Shown here in pieces: positions 36,995 to 50,706 of a stretch of 64,000 nt of DNA. This stretch comes from Capitella teleta (Eukaryota > Annelida > Polychaeta > Capitellidae). The position numbers were made by a program, and so were the translations under genes. How positions within the stretch are numbered: position 1 is the first letter of the stretch; each line of letters opens with the position of its first letter. The stretch lies in contig KB306106.1 in NCBI GenBank assembly GCA_000328365.1, positions 59,388 to 123,387 on the forward strand, read 5' to 3'. The notes beneath the pieces are model-generated. The model was given only the letters and a program-made list of their open reading frames with translations, was not told where the DNA came from and did not search any database.

Positions 36995-38560
36995 ATGATG
37001 AGAGCACAGGATTGCTGCACGTTAGCTGGAAGTGAAATCAAGAATGGAGCGTTCTGGAGGGATCTCCTTGCGGAGCTCCTGGCGACCTTCTTCTTGGTGG
37101 CAGCGCAGTGTGCCTTGCCCTTGTCGTACGATGATACGGGATCCGCCAGAATAGGCACGGCCCTAGGAATGGGCTTTGTTGTCCTGTCCATAGGATGGTG
37201 TTTCGGGGACTTCAGTGGGGCGCATATGAATCCTGCTGTGACCATGACCTTGCTGCTTAGAATGAAGATCACATTTCTACGAGGTACGTATGCCAGAACT
37301 ACTTTCGGGTCATTAACAAATAATGATTCCCATCTCAGCTTTCTTCTACTGGATTGTGCAGTGCGGTGGCGCGATTGGGGCAGCATTTGCAATCAAATCG
37401 TGAGTTTTTGACACTTTGCAACAAACACAAATTATAATTTGGCTCATCTTCAGGTTGGTGACTGAAGACATGGCGGCGTCTGCCGACTTGGCCCTTACCA
37501 AGCCTGCCGCAGGAATTGAACCATGGAAAGGGATGCTCTTCGAGATGGTGCTTACTGCAATACTTTGTTTCACCGTCCATGGGGCCACTAACGTGAAGCG
37601 CAAGGGGATGCTATTCATCAACACCCTCCCGATTGGCATGGCACTGGCTCTAGGTATCCTCATGGGGGTGAGTCATCAGATTTGAGATATCTGAATGCAT
37701 TTTAAATAATTCAGTGCTTGATGAAGATGAATGATAAGTTAAAAAAAAATGGCAGTCGGTTTTTATTGCCCGTGCAAGACACATTCCAAAAATAGTCTCG
37801 AGAGGAGACCCGGTTTCATATAATGATTGTGATTGCTATTACTTTCTCTGTTTATGCAATTGAGGCTCATTTGTGTTTGTTTGAATTCAATAATAACATA
37901 ACGACCCGCAATTACTGCGTGCATCTCTTCACTCTGAAGATGTTGCTGCGAAAAGGATGATGATATATATTTTTTACTTTATCGAGTGGAAGAAAAAAAA
38001 CCCCGTATACCGCGTACTCTTCGGTATATGTTCAGCCAGATTTTTTTGGGATGTTCAGTGAATAGTGAAAGCATCGTGACGAGGTATACATATTCCGTAT
38101 TCAAATGGCACGCCATTGAACACACTTTTAGACTCCATGTTTTGAGTGACTCAATTATAAATGGTAGTAAAATGCATTTCCTTTACAGCTCCCTGTGACA
38201 GGTGGTAGTCTGAATCCTGCTCGCTCTCTCGGCCCTGTTGTAGCTCAGTATGATGTTGATGGGATCTGGGATGACCATTGGGTATGAAACCACGTGTGAA
38301 TGCTGACCAAATTAAGCAGCATCACTGTCTTCCAGATTTACTGGGCGGGGCCTATGCTGGGCGCCATCGTTGCTGCTATTGTCTACAGCCTCTTGAACTA
38401 CGTGCAGCATCCCGATGACAGCATGAATGCCGCTGTTGCTTCCACGAATACTCTTCCCACCAAGTCAGAACTCTGGAATTCCGAGGCTTCCTGTAACAGA
38501 CTACAAGTGGATGGGAACTCAAGACCTACTCTGTACCCGGTTGCGGACTACAGGCACTAA
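36995..38560 (+). CDS. Aquaporin (AQP8-like by eye), five exons, 293 aa
   Basis: Exons are 36995-37283, 37339-37399, 37454-37667, 38189-38281 and 38336-38560; all junctions keep phase. Six hydrophobic helices and both NPA boxes are present: [10 protein letters not shown] (NPA at 79-81) and [13 protein letters not shown] (NPA at 197-199). The protein would be a tetrameric membrane channel for water or other small neutral solutes. By hand alignment to AQP1 the aromatic/arginine filter is M59, I185, G194 and R200. The I-G-R part matches the H/I/G/R type of AQP8 and plant TIPs, channels known to pass ammonia or hydrogen peroxide as well as water, and the HWIYWAGP stretch is close to AQP8 too. The substrate is therefore uncertain. 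A second ATG follows the first directly. The 74-residue last exon adds a hydrophilic tail. Confidence 0.92.
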
Positions 38561-40661
38561 GATGGCTTTTTTGTCTTGATAATTCACCCGTATTCAATCA
38601 CACCTGCATAATTATAATTGTAAAAAAAATCCTTATCCAATTGTACTCCACGTTGAAATCATAAGTGCGGAATCCAATGATAATTAACAATTTATATTTC
38701 CGAGTATTAAAACATAAAGCTATGCAATTGGTGCTCAGACAAAGCTCACTGAGTCCATACGGTGCGCTTGCATATTTTCAATTCAATGAATTCATCAATA
38801 TATACGCTTGCTATTGAAGCAACCGGATATATCCGCTTACTGATCACATTATTGTGATCATGCTTACTGAAACAGATCAAACTTCCAACTAACTGGCTGA
38901 TCAATAATATCAAATTCGTGAAAGGATGTCACGAATGATCGGGCTACTTTGGGGACGACATTATTTCCTGCTAATCTATTGATGGAAATCATTTTTTTTT
39001 TCTCCTTCTTCCCGGTACATTCGAAATGTTTTTTTTTTGGTAACAAACTTGTCAAAAGGATTTTGGCAGGTATCTTGGCCACTTTTCCTCTCTCTCTCTC
39101 AATAAAATATTTTTTCATTATGAGGTGTTTTCTGTGCTTAAATAAAATTAATATAGAAGAAAATAGGTACGCTAAAACTAATTTTATAATATTAAATATA
39201 ATAAAATATAATATTAATTATAATATTAAACTGGCTAACTTTCTTCTGAATACTGTGTATCAATTAAAATCACACAGCTATGGCAGAAGCATGCTTCAAA
39301 TATTACACATTATACTTCACAGGTTTTAACTAAACACGAGAATGCGTGATCACTCACCCAACCATAAATTGATTGAATTTAGCTCGTGAATGCCTGCACA
39401 GGGTGGGTTCCTTACACGAAAACGTGTTAAATTTACTATATCATATTTCTGTTCATAATATCGATGTTTCGATGCTTTTAATCCTGAGAGACAGATAATG
39501 TACGTGTACTAACTGCTCCTTATATAAGTTATAACATCTTATTGTCATTCTACACCAGCAAGAAGCATATTTCTGATTTTTTAGTTAGCGGAATGAAGAT
39601 CTAGTCCAGCGTGCATTGTCTAATGTCGGAACAGTGTTACCAAGGACACAGAACATAGACTAATACGATTAGGATGACCCTGAATGCTAATATTCAACTG
39701 TACTGATTAAACTCTGGACACATTGCAATGGTAGTCAATGTGGACTAGCAACCCAGGTTATTTCGTAAAGAGTAGTCACAAGGAACGGCGCATATGCTTT
39801 CAATATTCCAGGTATGACCCATGGTATTCAATTCTTATGGGGCTTGCACAGCAGAAACATGAAGTGCCTAATTTCTGGTTTACTAAGCCCCCTGAAATAC
39901 CTGAGACACACGGACACACCTGGCATTGCATCAGATGATAACGGGATAAAAGCATAATATCACCATCAATCTTGCATTGGTATTATGCAACAAACACTAC
40001 TCATATATTTGTAATTTACTCTATCACAACAATTGTCCGTATCTGACTCATAGGGCATATGGGTGGGGATGGCCTTCTATACTCAGTTTATTCATCTTCA
40101 TTTTCAATGTTTGTAGATTTTATCCTTATCTTGTATTTTCCATGCAAGCCTGTACTGCTGCTGCATTCCCTTTTGCAGTCGAGAGCCTGATGACTTGTTC
40201 GAAGGAGTTGACTTCCTTATCATGTCTAAGTCATCAGCTGTTTCTTCAAATTTGCTCTTCAAGATCTAACCCATTGGTTGGAATGGATATAATTTTTATT
40301 ATGGGCGCTGGTTTGTGCATTTCCTGTCAAGCAAACACTGTAAAAGGGATTTGTGAGTCATAATAAGTGCCTTTCACTGTGCCATTCCGGGAGTGTAGGC
40401 AGAGGGTGAAAAGCCTTCGGTTCAATGATCGTTGTTGCATTGGATCATTGGAAAGTTGGCTTAGAGCAAAAGTAACGGTTGGTATTCAAGCAAGCTCTTA
40501 AATGCCAAACTTGTCCATGCCTGCCCCACAACGACATCGGAGGAAACATAATTGAAATAAAATAATTTAAGAAACACATATATTTGTTTATATATGGAGC
40601 TGTAGATCCATTTTCCAGAAATATGCGCAAACTATAACACTTTGGAACAAGTGATATAAAT

Positions 40662-40687
40662 TGTTGTTGTTGTTGTTGTTGTTGTTG
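40662..40687. repeat. (GTT)n microsatellite
   Basis: A short GTT triplet repeat of about eight units. Confidence 0.85.
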
Positions 40688-43408
40688 GGCGAGACACTTC
40701 GCCCGAAGGTTGTGATGCATGCATCATATAGGGGAGCACTGAAGGGATGTCGAATAGTTCTACTGGTACGTTCTCCCCTAAATACACACACTTATGAATT
40801 GGGACCTATTGGCTCTGTATCCAAGGCGACAGAAATTAATGCACCACTTCCAGCCTTTCCCTTTGCAAATAAACCGAGCGAATTCAATTTACCCAAGTCT
40901 TTGCGAAAACATAGAAACACGCAACACAAGTTGGGAAGTGATTGTAGATTTGCACTCCCTTTGTATTAGACCTGTATTCTTCACCTTGGTTGCGTGGATT
41001 ATAATAGTGAGCATGCGGAATGTGTGCCACATGAGCCATTGATACTGATCTGGTTTAGGTACAATCGGATCTGATATAACAGTTACTGGACCTATCAAGG
41101 GATTTCACAAAGAGCTTTTTTCACAAAGTGCTTGTAAGTGCCTAATGCCTAATTTATCCTGTTTAAGGGCAACGCTCCAGGAAAGGCAGTAAAAAGACTT
41201 ATCACCAAGGATCGCTGAAGGAAGGGTTATCTTTTCCTTTGCTGTAAAGCGAGTGCGTTTTTTCCCGTGAGGTCCATGTCACCAAATTAATTTCTTTTCC
41301 TCTTCAAAGGAACAGCAACACACATTTGTTGTTGGATAATTAGGATGAGTTAGCTGCAGCAATACTCAGACGCAGTGGACCAGCTAAGGTTATTTGCGTC
41401 CATGAAATTGTTTGATATTTGATATTCAAGACCATAAACATCTACCTCAGCGGAGAACTACTACATATATTACCCAAACTAGATTTCCTCAACAACAAAA
41501 AACAACAATACATACCAAGAACATCAAACATCTCGGCTCAGAGGTGACTTTGTGTAGAACATTCTACAGTTGGGTCAATACATGAATAATCAATCCATCG
41601 GGAATAACCCATCAGTGCCAATCTCAAAAGTGGGTTGCTTTGGAATTTGTTTTCTTGGTAGAAGATTAAATCAGTACGTTGTTGGCTTCCAATCCCATTA
41701 ACCCCCAATCGGGTAATACATCCCTTTGGAATAAATTGTGCTGTTGCGAACACAAGAGTTGTCTGTTGGCTTACTTATCGTTTGCACAGAACCAAAGTTC
41801 ATTTACAGAAAAAAAAAATGTATATTTTTTAAATGTAATATTTTTTTCTCATGACAAAAACAAAAGCAAAAAGGAAACGTAACATATGAATAAAAATGAC
41901 ATTAATAGATAATCAAATGGAATGGACTCCTTTTTTGCTTGAGTTACGTTTAATGAAATGTAATGAGGAACGGAGTGAAGAAAATAAAATAAATAAGAAT
42001 TGAAAATAGAAATGTTTTTATAAATAGATACAACATTACAATTGATTTGTGGATGTCTGAGATTTTCAAGATATTTAGGTCGCGAAAGAGGGTGGTTGTG
42101 TGGGCTAATTAGTGTAATTTAACCCTTGAAACGCTGCTAATTGTTTTGTTTGAATATACCGCCAGGCTGCTAATTTGTGTACAACATTGGGTATTTCAGA
42201 CAACACTAGGGTCCTTGGAGTATACACTTTTATTAACCAACGAGACATATATAAATGGTTCAGAAGATCTTAGATAATAATTAAACATTCAGTCAGAGTA
42301 AGAATAGGATGGTTTGGAAGATGAAAAGTTCTTCATTGTGTGATAATTCAAAAGTACCCAACAGCACAGAGTGGTACTCAAGAATTAACGGACTTGGATT
42401 ACAATGTACAAACAAGTAGCAGCGTTCCTTCGAGCGCTGCCAACGACATATGCCGGTACAAGCATCTCCAGTGACAGGCCACGAGCGGCATTTGCCATTT
42501 CAGGGGGCATGAATATGCACCAGGCCTAATGCGTTCACTTATTTTATGTTAAATTGATATTTTAATGCCTGCACTTATCAGCAAGTTAGCTTTTCTTTTA
42601 ATTCTCTTCTTTCAGTTATGGAGAAGCATTCATTGTAGAATCTATTTAAGGTGTTAGCAAAGACAGAGTATGCGGTTTGAGAGCATTGCTGAGTGGGTCG
42701 CAATAGATAGCTAACATTATCCCATGCAGCGACAACAACAACCAAGGCACTCAATAAACATCACTCAGTTATTTCACCCATTGATGCACATCAAAGGTGT
42801 AGACACGTCCACACGCAAAATTCCAATACGCAGCCTCGATTCTGGCATTTGATGCCCCATTAGAAATCAATAAATATTTTCAAAATAACGTGAGTTAGAT
42901 TTTATTATAAATGAGTCAATAAACCATTATCTTGCATATGAGGTGAATGTGATATTATCATTGTTTCCGACTATTATTTTGTGTATCAAAGTCTAGTATG
43001 CAATTCCATAGAAAAATAACCGTTATTGGAGTGTGCTAAAAGTCATAAACATGTTTACTATAGGGCTTTCCATCTGCAATCTGAATGAAGAAACACACTC
43101 ATATCACATGCTGGTAGCAAGAAACGAAGTGTCCATGACCTTTGACCTGAATTCATTATCTCTCTAATGCAAGTAAACACGTACAACCTTTGTCAATCTA
43201 AATATAAACCCGACTTTATGGTACTACATGGGGATGACCTTCTTCCCTTTCTGTCCTTGAAATCCTCAGTTGTCAGCCCAGAACACGGAATTAAGGCGTC
43301 GTGACTAAATTTGAGCTCAGTGGACTAAAGCAGGAACCGTTTGACTCGGAGCACATCCTTCTGTATCATTTCGTTGGCTTTGGTTCAGAATATGTTAGCC
43401 TTTTATAC

Positions 43409-43445
43409 AGAGTGGCCCAAAAGTAGTCTACTACATGTTAATGAT
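43409..43445 (+). repeat. Repeat end shared with 34.6 kb
   Basis: It matches the sequence at 34629 over about 40 bp (GAGTGG..CAAAAGTAG then CTACATGTTA), same orientation. It is probably the end of an interspersed element whose body I do not recognise. Confidence 0.45.
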
Positions 43446-45169
43446 TTCAATGCTTTTCAATGGCGCTTATTCGAGAAAATGTTTAAGAGCATTTAATGCA
43501 GCCATTCCTTTCATTTCTATTCCAATTTCCTCGACATTGATGCCGATTTTTCTTAACCAAAAGAATGCAAGCAACAATTTGCAATTTTTGAGAGACCGAC
43601 AAACAGCGCCCGAACCACGGATAAGTATCATTGGACGCATAAATAAACTTCCACAACACGTAATCAAGGATCATCCTGAATCCTCGGTTACATACCGGTC
43701 TTATTGGTTCCCTGAGCGAAACTAACGAGTCGCCAGCCCTCGGACTCCGATTCTTGCAAAAATGAGTGAGAAAAGGCCATTTATTAATTTCACCCAGAGA
43801 GCCATTGAGACCGAACCGTATCCCATCATTTAGGCAAGGAAACCGACGGATTTACCATAAATAATACATTGCTCTCGCACTATTTAATTTTTAAGGGTGT
43901 TATTGTTTTTATTGCAGCACTGATGTTCATACGTGTATGCTAAGATCTAAACAAAATATAAATTGCATTGCGGCGCTATGCAGCAGATGACATTCCGTAG
44001 TTCTTGCTAATGGGCTCATGGAATCACCTCACAACAATATTTCTTCACAATCACACACCACTGGTAATTAAAAGTTCCTCTCTTATTCAAATCTGAATTT
44101 TCAGTATTGTTTGTTTTCTTTGCATAAATGGCAGCAGATCGGTGGTACAATTCTGCTGCATAAATTATAATATGTGACCCTTCGAGCCGAAACCCGCACC
44201 AAACATAATATTCTCGAGAAATAAACCTTGCGAGGTCAGATGGGTTCAAAATGTTGGTTTTCATGTTTTGATGGCGAAATAAAGAAAAACTATCTCCTCT
44301 TTTCATACATACAAGAATAATGGCAATCGACCACAAATAAGTTCTTAAGTTCCTATAATTACGCTGTGTATAATTAGGCCTATTGTATTGACATTTTGAA
44401 TCTGTGTCAATCTTTTAACGCGAATTTCTCATCTTCGATTGCGTTTGGGGTTGACCTGAAAACAGGCTGTAACTTTTGAACTAATGCTCCGATTTAGATA
44501 ATTCTTCCATCAAACTAAATGTATTTTTATCAGCTATTAGGAGAAGTTAAAACATAAAAATGTGAAAAAGCCGCAGCATGATCACTGATATTGTCCATGC
44601 ACTACAAGGTGAGAACAATTGTTTTAATGTGTTGTTATATTCAGTTATTTCGTTTATAATTATAGCAACTAATCAGACTGATATGTCAAAAGCGACAACT
44701 GAAATTGTGAGAGTGACCTTAGAAGGGTGTGAACGTGAAATATACCTTTGCGCCTAATTGTCGGAAGCGACCTTTCGCGTCCTTCGGCCCTGAATGCATC
44801 ACTTGTCCCCTCGGAGCACAGAAGGCCGAGTGACCAATTTCACAACTCTAAACAGCGCTGAAAGAGGTGCATTTCAAATTAGGTCATTTCAGTTTTTCTT
44901 ATTAGAGACTCATTTCGTGCGACATCGTGTTGAGAACTTGAAATACTTATTCATTGTGCATTGTCTCTTTTGAGGCTTTTCCAGGCCTTGTGGAGGTCAT
45001 CAAGTATGATTTGAAACGATATGCGTTATGATTCCGTCAATATCAGAGCAATATGTTAAACGAGTGCCACATAATTACTCGTACCTGATCATTCATAATT
45101 ATCTAGAACCCTCGCGAAGAAATCGTCCGTTAACAAGGAAGAGTGCATAACATTTCCTCATTACAGTCG

Positions 45170-46445
<1,276 letters not shown>

Positions 46446-48473
46446 CTTTATTAATAGAACAGCGGTTCAAGTATGTGCTAGATTTAAGATACAATTATAA
46501 TATAAGTTATACTAATTATAATTATCCAAGACTTGGACTTGCCTCCCTTTGATAATGTCCAACAATTATTGATATTCCCATAGGAAACTAATAATATCCA
46601 CGCAATGGGACACCTTTCAATTCTCCTTGCAAATTATATTTTACATCAAAGTTGACACAAAAGTAATAAAACCAGCAGTATATCTTTGCAAAACATTATT
46701 TGCTAATGATTTAACCCGTCCCTTGATTGTCGTTAAGGTTACTCCTTTCCAAGAAATCCCTGAGCAAAAGGTCAACAGCAAATGCCATCTATCAACCAAC
46801 CAATTTCTCGGAAGCTAGTTTTCGCAGCGAAGGCCTTCAAAATGTTTGTGAGTTATACAGTTCATTATACATCGTAACAACAGGTTGAAAAACACAAATA
46901 CCTGTAATTACTGCTCAGTATATTGAAGCTGCAATAACAATTAATATTCAGTTGATGAATGGTGGGTTTTTTTTCTTTAGGTTAACATAAAAGAAACGAA
47001 AAACTAAGGAGATTATTCCAAGGATGCCATTAAAATGCGGTCGCGTGGCATTTAGTGGATGTATAAATACTTGACAGTGACAAGGACGTTAATCAAGATT
47101 ACGTTCTGTTTTGTAATCTGGTGAATTTACTGTGAGGCATCCTATTTAGTATGCTGATCACCGCAACTCCATTAATCAACGGATCACTAGAAAGCTCAGG
47201 ATTATCCGAAATACCTGATAGTATATTCCATTGCGCAAGCTTTTGGAGCTCTATCGTCTCATCCCCTTTTTTTCATTAAGTCTAAATCGTATCATGATTC
47301 GGTTCCAGTGAATTATATAGAATATTTAATAATATAATAATAATATAATAAAAAATATTTATATAGCGGAATTGTACAAAAGGAATGTTTCTATGCGCAT
47401 AATATGTCTAATATAATATTATAATATCTATAATAGAAAAATTTCTCTGTTTTGCCAACAATAATTTTAATGGGGATTTCCTTTAATTATGTAAAAATTA
47501 AGCCGTGTGCAATATTAAGGTCTGATGCCTTTAAATTGCTTTACGAGGCGTATATCTTGAAATGAACGTTACTAAAAGTTCCGTATTTTCGCGTGGGAAA
47601 TCTGCTGCGTTGGCCAAAACTCTTTTACACATGAGCGGTTGTAACTCACAGCTGATTGCTGATTGATGGATGTGGCATGTCATTTATTGCTCCATTGGAC
47701 AGAAAAGCAAAGACCATTCAGAAGCTCCAGAAATCGACTGAAGTGTAAAATGGGCATACATTTACATGATATGTGTGTGAGATCCGCTGGGATGCATTTC
47801 CCAGCCGCACACCACACGCACACGCACACGCACACATAGAGTCTTGTCATACCATGACACATTTCATTTTTACCACCCACACCAACACATTTTTTTTTTT
47901 TTAATATCGCCGTCTAATTTATTCTCTGCTGCTTTAGAACGCCCACGGAGGAACCGAGGAACAAGGAGCCCAGTCAAAACAAATACAATGTATCGAAGTG
48001 GCGTGTTTGACCCCTGGATGTGTCCTCGTGGGCCACTTGATGATTATAATGGGACATCCGAACCACATTGTTGTATTACAATAATTGCATGTAACATCCA
48101 TAGATGTAATTGGTTTCATTTCATCAAATATTCTCTTTATCTAGATTGGTGTTACATGAGCCGTATAACTATAGTGATGTGAGCTGCAATTACGCAATCT
48201 GTTGTTGGGTTAAAGAGAAGTAATCCAATTTTGTCCTCCATTGAACCTCAGTTAAACGTGGGGTGTGGAAATTAAGAGCAACCGGTCACTCGTTTTAGAA
48301 AACAGAACCTGTGCTTCCATGGGTCGAAACTCAGAAATTTGAAGTAAGAATCTCTTCAATCATAATGTTTAGATTATTCCCCAGATGTGCAATCCAACAT
48401 CAACGCCTTCTGAGAAATCGAGGCTTGTCACAACCTTCTTTGTGAGGTTCTATATTCTCCTTGATATCCATGA
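46446..48473. other. Region without a recognisable gene
   Basis: AT-rich sequence with an ATATTA-rich palindromic patch near 47325-47430 and a CACACG run near 47805-47836. No gene or RNA is supported. Confidence 0.4.
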
Positions 48474-48858
48474 TTAAAATGGAAGACCTGTTGACACCTT
48501 GACCTTGACAGCCAAGATCAACAGCTCCCCCTCCCTTGTATGAATGTCCTTTGTTGGGGTTTGGGGAAAGCAGGCTGTAACGAGTAGCAAAAACGTCAGT
48601 GGATCTGAGGATCAAAACACAAAGAGAGAATACTGATTTATATTTCTTCGCCGTGTTTCGTATTAACCTCTCTTGCAACCCAAAAACACCCCCACAACAT
48701 GATCCATACCTGGGTAGAGTAGACTGATGTTGCGGCATGTGGTCACATATCTACGGAGAACCTCAACACCCACCGAGACGTCTGCATTCATATAGGAATG
48801 AAAAGTTCGTGCCTTGATCTTCCCGCGAGAGCACACGATGTTGCGCCACATACCGGGG
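48474..48858 (-). CDS. Possible two terminal exons of an unrecognised gene
   Basis: On the minus strand, 48858-48710 is open between an AG acceptor and a CAG/GTATGG donor and reads GMWRNIVCSRGKIKARTFHS, then VEVLRRYVTTCRNISLLYP. Its phase fits 48574-48474, which follows a TTACAG acceptor, reads TPTKDIHTREGELLILAVKV and ends in a stop. The 135-bp intron suits this genome. I do not recognise the protein and the segments are short enough to occur by chance. Confidence 0.25.
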
Positions 48859-50190
48859 CTAATAAATATAAGACCCACAACTCATCGACACGATCAATGC
48901 CCCTACATGAGAAAAAAATAGTTTCAGTTTTTCTTGACATAAAACATTTAATAATAAGTAGCCTTGAATAAAACAAAATTTGCACATTGTGAATCATCGA
49001 AACCACAATTCGACAAGAGATAAAATCTGCACCTGAACTCGAAACTATTATAAAGGTAATGCACCAATTTTGTCTCACTCTCTACTGTTCGTGATCATCA
49101 GAGTCAATCAGAAGTTTTATTCCAATTTGCGCATCATGCTATTTATATAAAGTTCCAACGGGGGAAAAGCAATGTACAAAGCGGTATTTCCTTAATCGTC
49201 TTTTATTACCATTTCCATAGAAAAGTAAGCACTTTGAAGTTTGAAGAAGTAAACATGTTTTTGTGTGCCACCATTCTCAGGTTTTGGAATCTAATCAGAA
49301 AAAGATGACGCCTATCATTTTGGCTCTTACGTTTTACTTACGTGTTTAAGTACTTGTAGTTATTGAGCTGGTTCTACAATAGTATATTATTGCATCAACA
49401 ACATACAACTTTCCAACACAAAATGAGATTATGAAGTAGCCCACCTGTATGTGCGTGTCTCCAGTTGGAATAAACCATTTCTGAAGGCAATAATCCAAGA
49501 ACCACCGTCATATTTTGATTCAATGTAAAGAACGCACCCTGCAGATTATATTATTTTTACAGCTGATGATAAAAGTCGAAAACGGATCCACACAAGTGAA
49601 TCAAGAAGTTGGATCAGATGGCTCTGTTGCTCTCAGCAAGACAAATAACCGCATGTACTCGCCCTTGAATTTGTATTTATTCATAAGATTCGCGCAATAT
49701 TGTGATTGATAGACTATACATGTATGAAGTATAGGAAGCTATGAGCAGATAGAGCAATGTTTGTATAAGATATCCTCAATATAATCTGGCTACCATTTGC
49801 TTAGTGCTAATGCCATTGCTATATTACCTGTTATTTATTATGATACCAAAGGTCTTGGTAGTTCAAAGTGTCAACAGAAACCACCATAGTCTGGGTGTAA
49901 AATATGGATATTGTGTTTGGGATAATGTGGTTCCTTGATAAGGTTTGCTGATTCGCTCACGGGGGGTTATCAGTAGACAGTTTAATCGTTATAAACACAA
50001 TATTACTTTTCACTTCAGATCTACATCTATCTGTGATATTGTGTGACATTATTTGATTGTAATATGACCTGTGAGGATACAGTTTGACATAATTATCAGA
50101 GGGAAAACCCACGCACTGTTACTTAAGAATATGAAATTACGATATTCAGTTATTCAATTATTCAGATCTTCATCGAAGTAAACTGCTTAC

Positions 50191-50706
50191 AATCTGAACG
50201 AGTTCTATTCTAGCATGCAAAACACTGTCGAAACACACATGATACAGATTAAGTATTGGTGGATATCCGTTTGTGTGTAGCAGCTCATCAAGTTTCCTTG
50301 CTCTACGAACCAGTTCAGAGGAGAACAAGTTCTAGAAACAAGAGAGATCAAAGTTTACTGACAATTGCGTATTTTCATCTCTGCATTTCAAATCTCTCAA
50401 ACACTATCCCTCATCACCAGAGTAGCGCAAATTGATATTTGAGAGCCATTTTGTATCCAAAAGTGAATCAAAAATGACACCGACTTCTTTATCAAGAAAA
50501 AAATCCTCTGGTTGAAATGGCAAAAAGCTAAAATAGCACCTGAGGCCATCCGAGAGAAGGTGCAGCTGCATTGGGAATCTATTCTTTGTCCTCAGATTTG
50601 CAAGAATCATGAAATGGGAGACAGGAATACGCTCAATGCAGCGGCAATCAATGCCGTTTTGGTCGACAACAAAAATGATTGGTTTGATTGTGCGATACTT
50701 CTTCCC
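50191..50706 (-). CDS. Possible exon(s) of an unrecognised gene
   Basis: The minus strand 50706-50404 follows a TTTATACGCAG acceptor and stays open for 100 codons to a stop (KPIIFVVDQNGIDCRCIERI, LLSDGLRCYFSFLPFQPEDF). A second segment, 50331-50191, follows a pyrimidine-rich TTTCTAG acceptor, is open for 47 codons (VRRARKLDELLHTNGYPPIL) and has a GTAAGC donor. The two do not join in phase with any donor I can find. Both look protein-like, but a few open frames of this size are expected by chance in 25 kb. Confidence 0.22.

Larger units (their letters stand above)
38561..45169. other. Long region without a recognisable gene
   Basis: I find no exon I can defend. The open frames at 39977-40363 and 43435-43725 have no family match and are of a length expected by chance here. 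A palindrome TGATCACA-TTAT-TGTGATCA lies at 38841-38860, a (GTT)n run at 40662-40687 and a repeat end at 43409. A 41-residue GC-richer frame (42404-42529) is noted as a weak small-ORF candidate. Confidence 0.45.

Noticed and set aside
39977-40363. 128-residue plus-strand open frame
   Set aside because: It has no recognisable domain, no splice or promoter support, and a length expected by chance in a region of this size.
43435-43725. 96-residue frame beside the repeat end at 43.4 kb, considered as a transposase
   Set aside because: It has no catalytic or DNA-binding motif of any transposase family I know.
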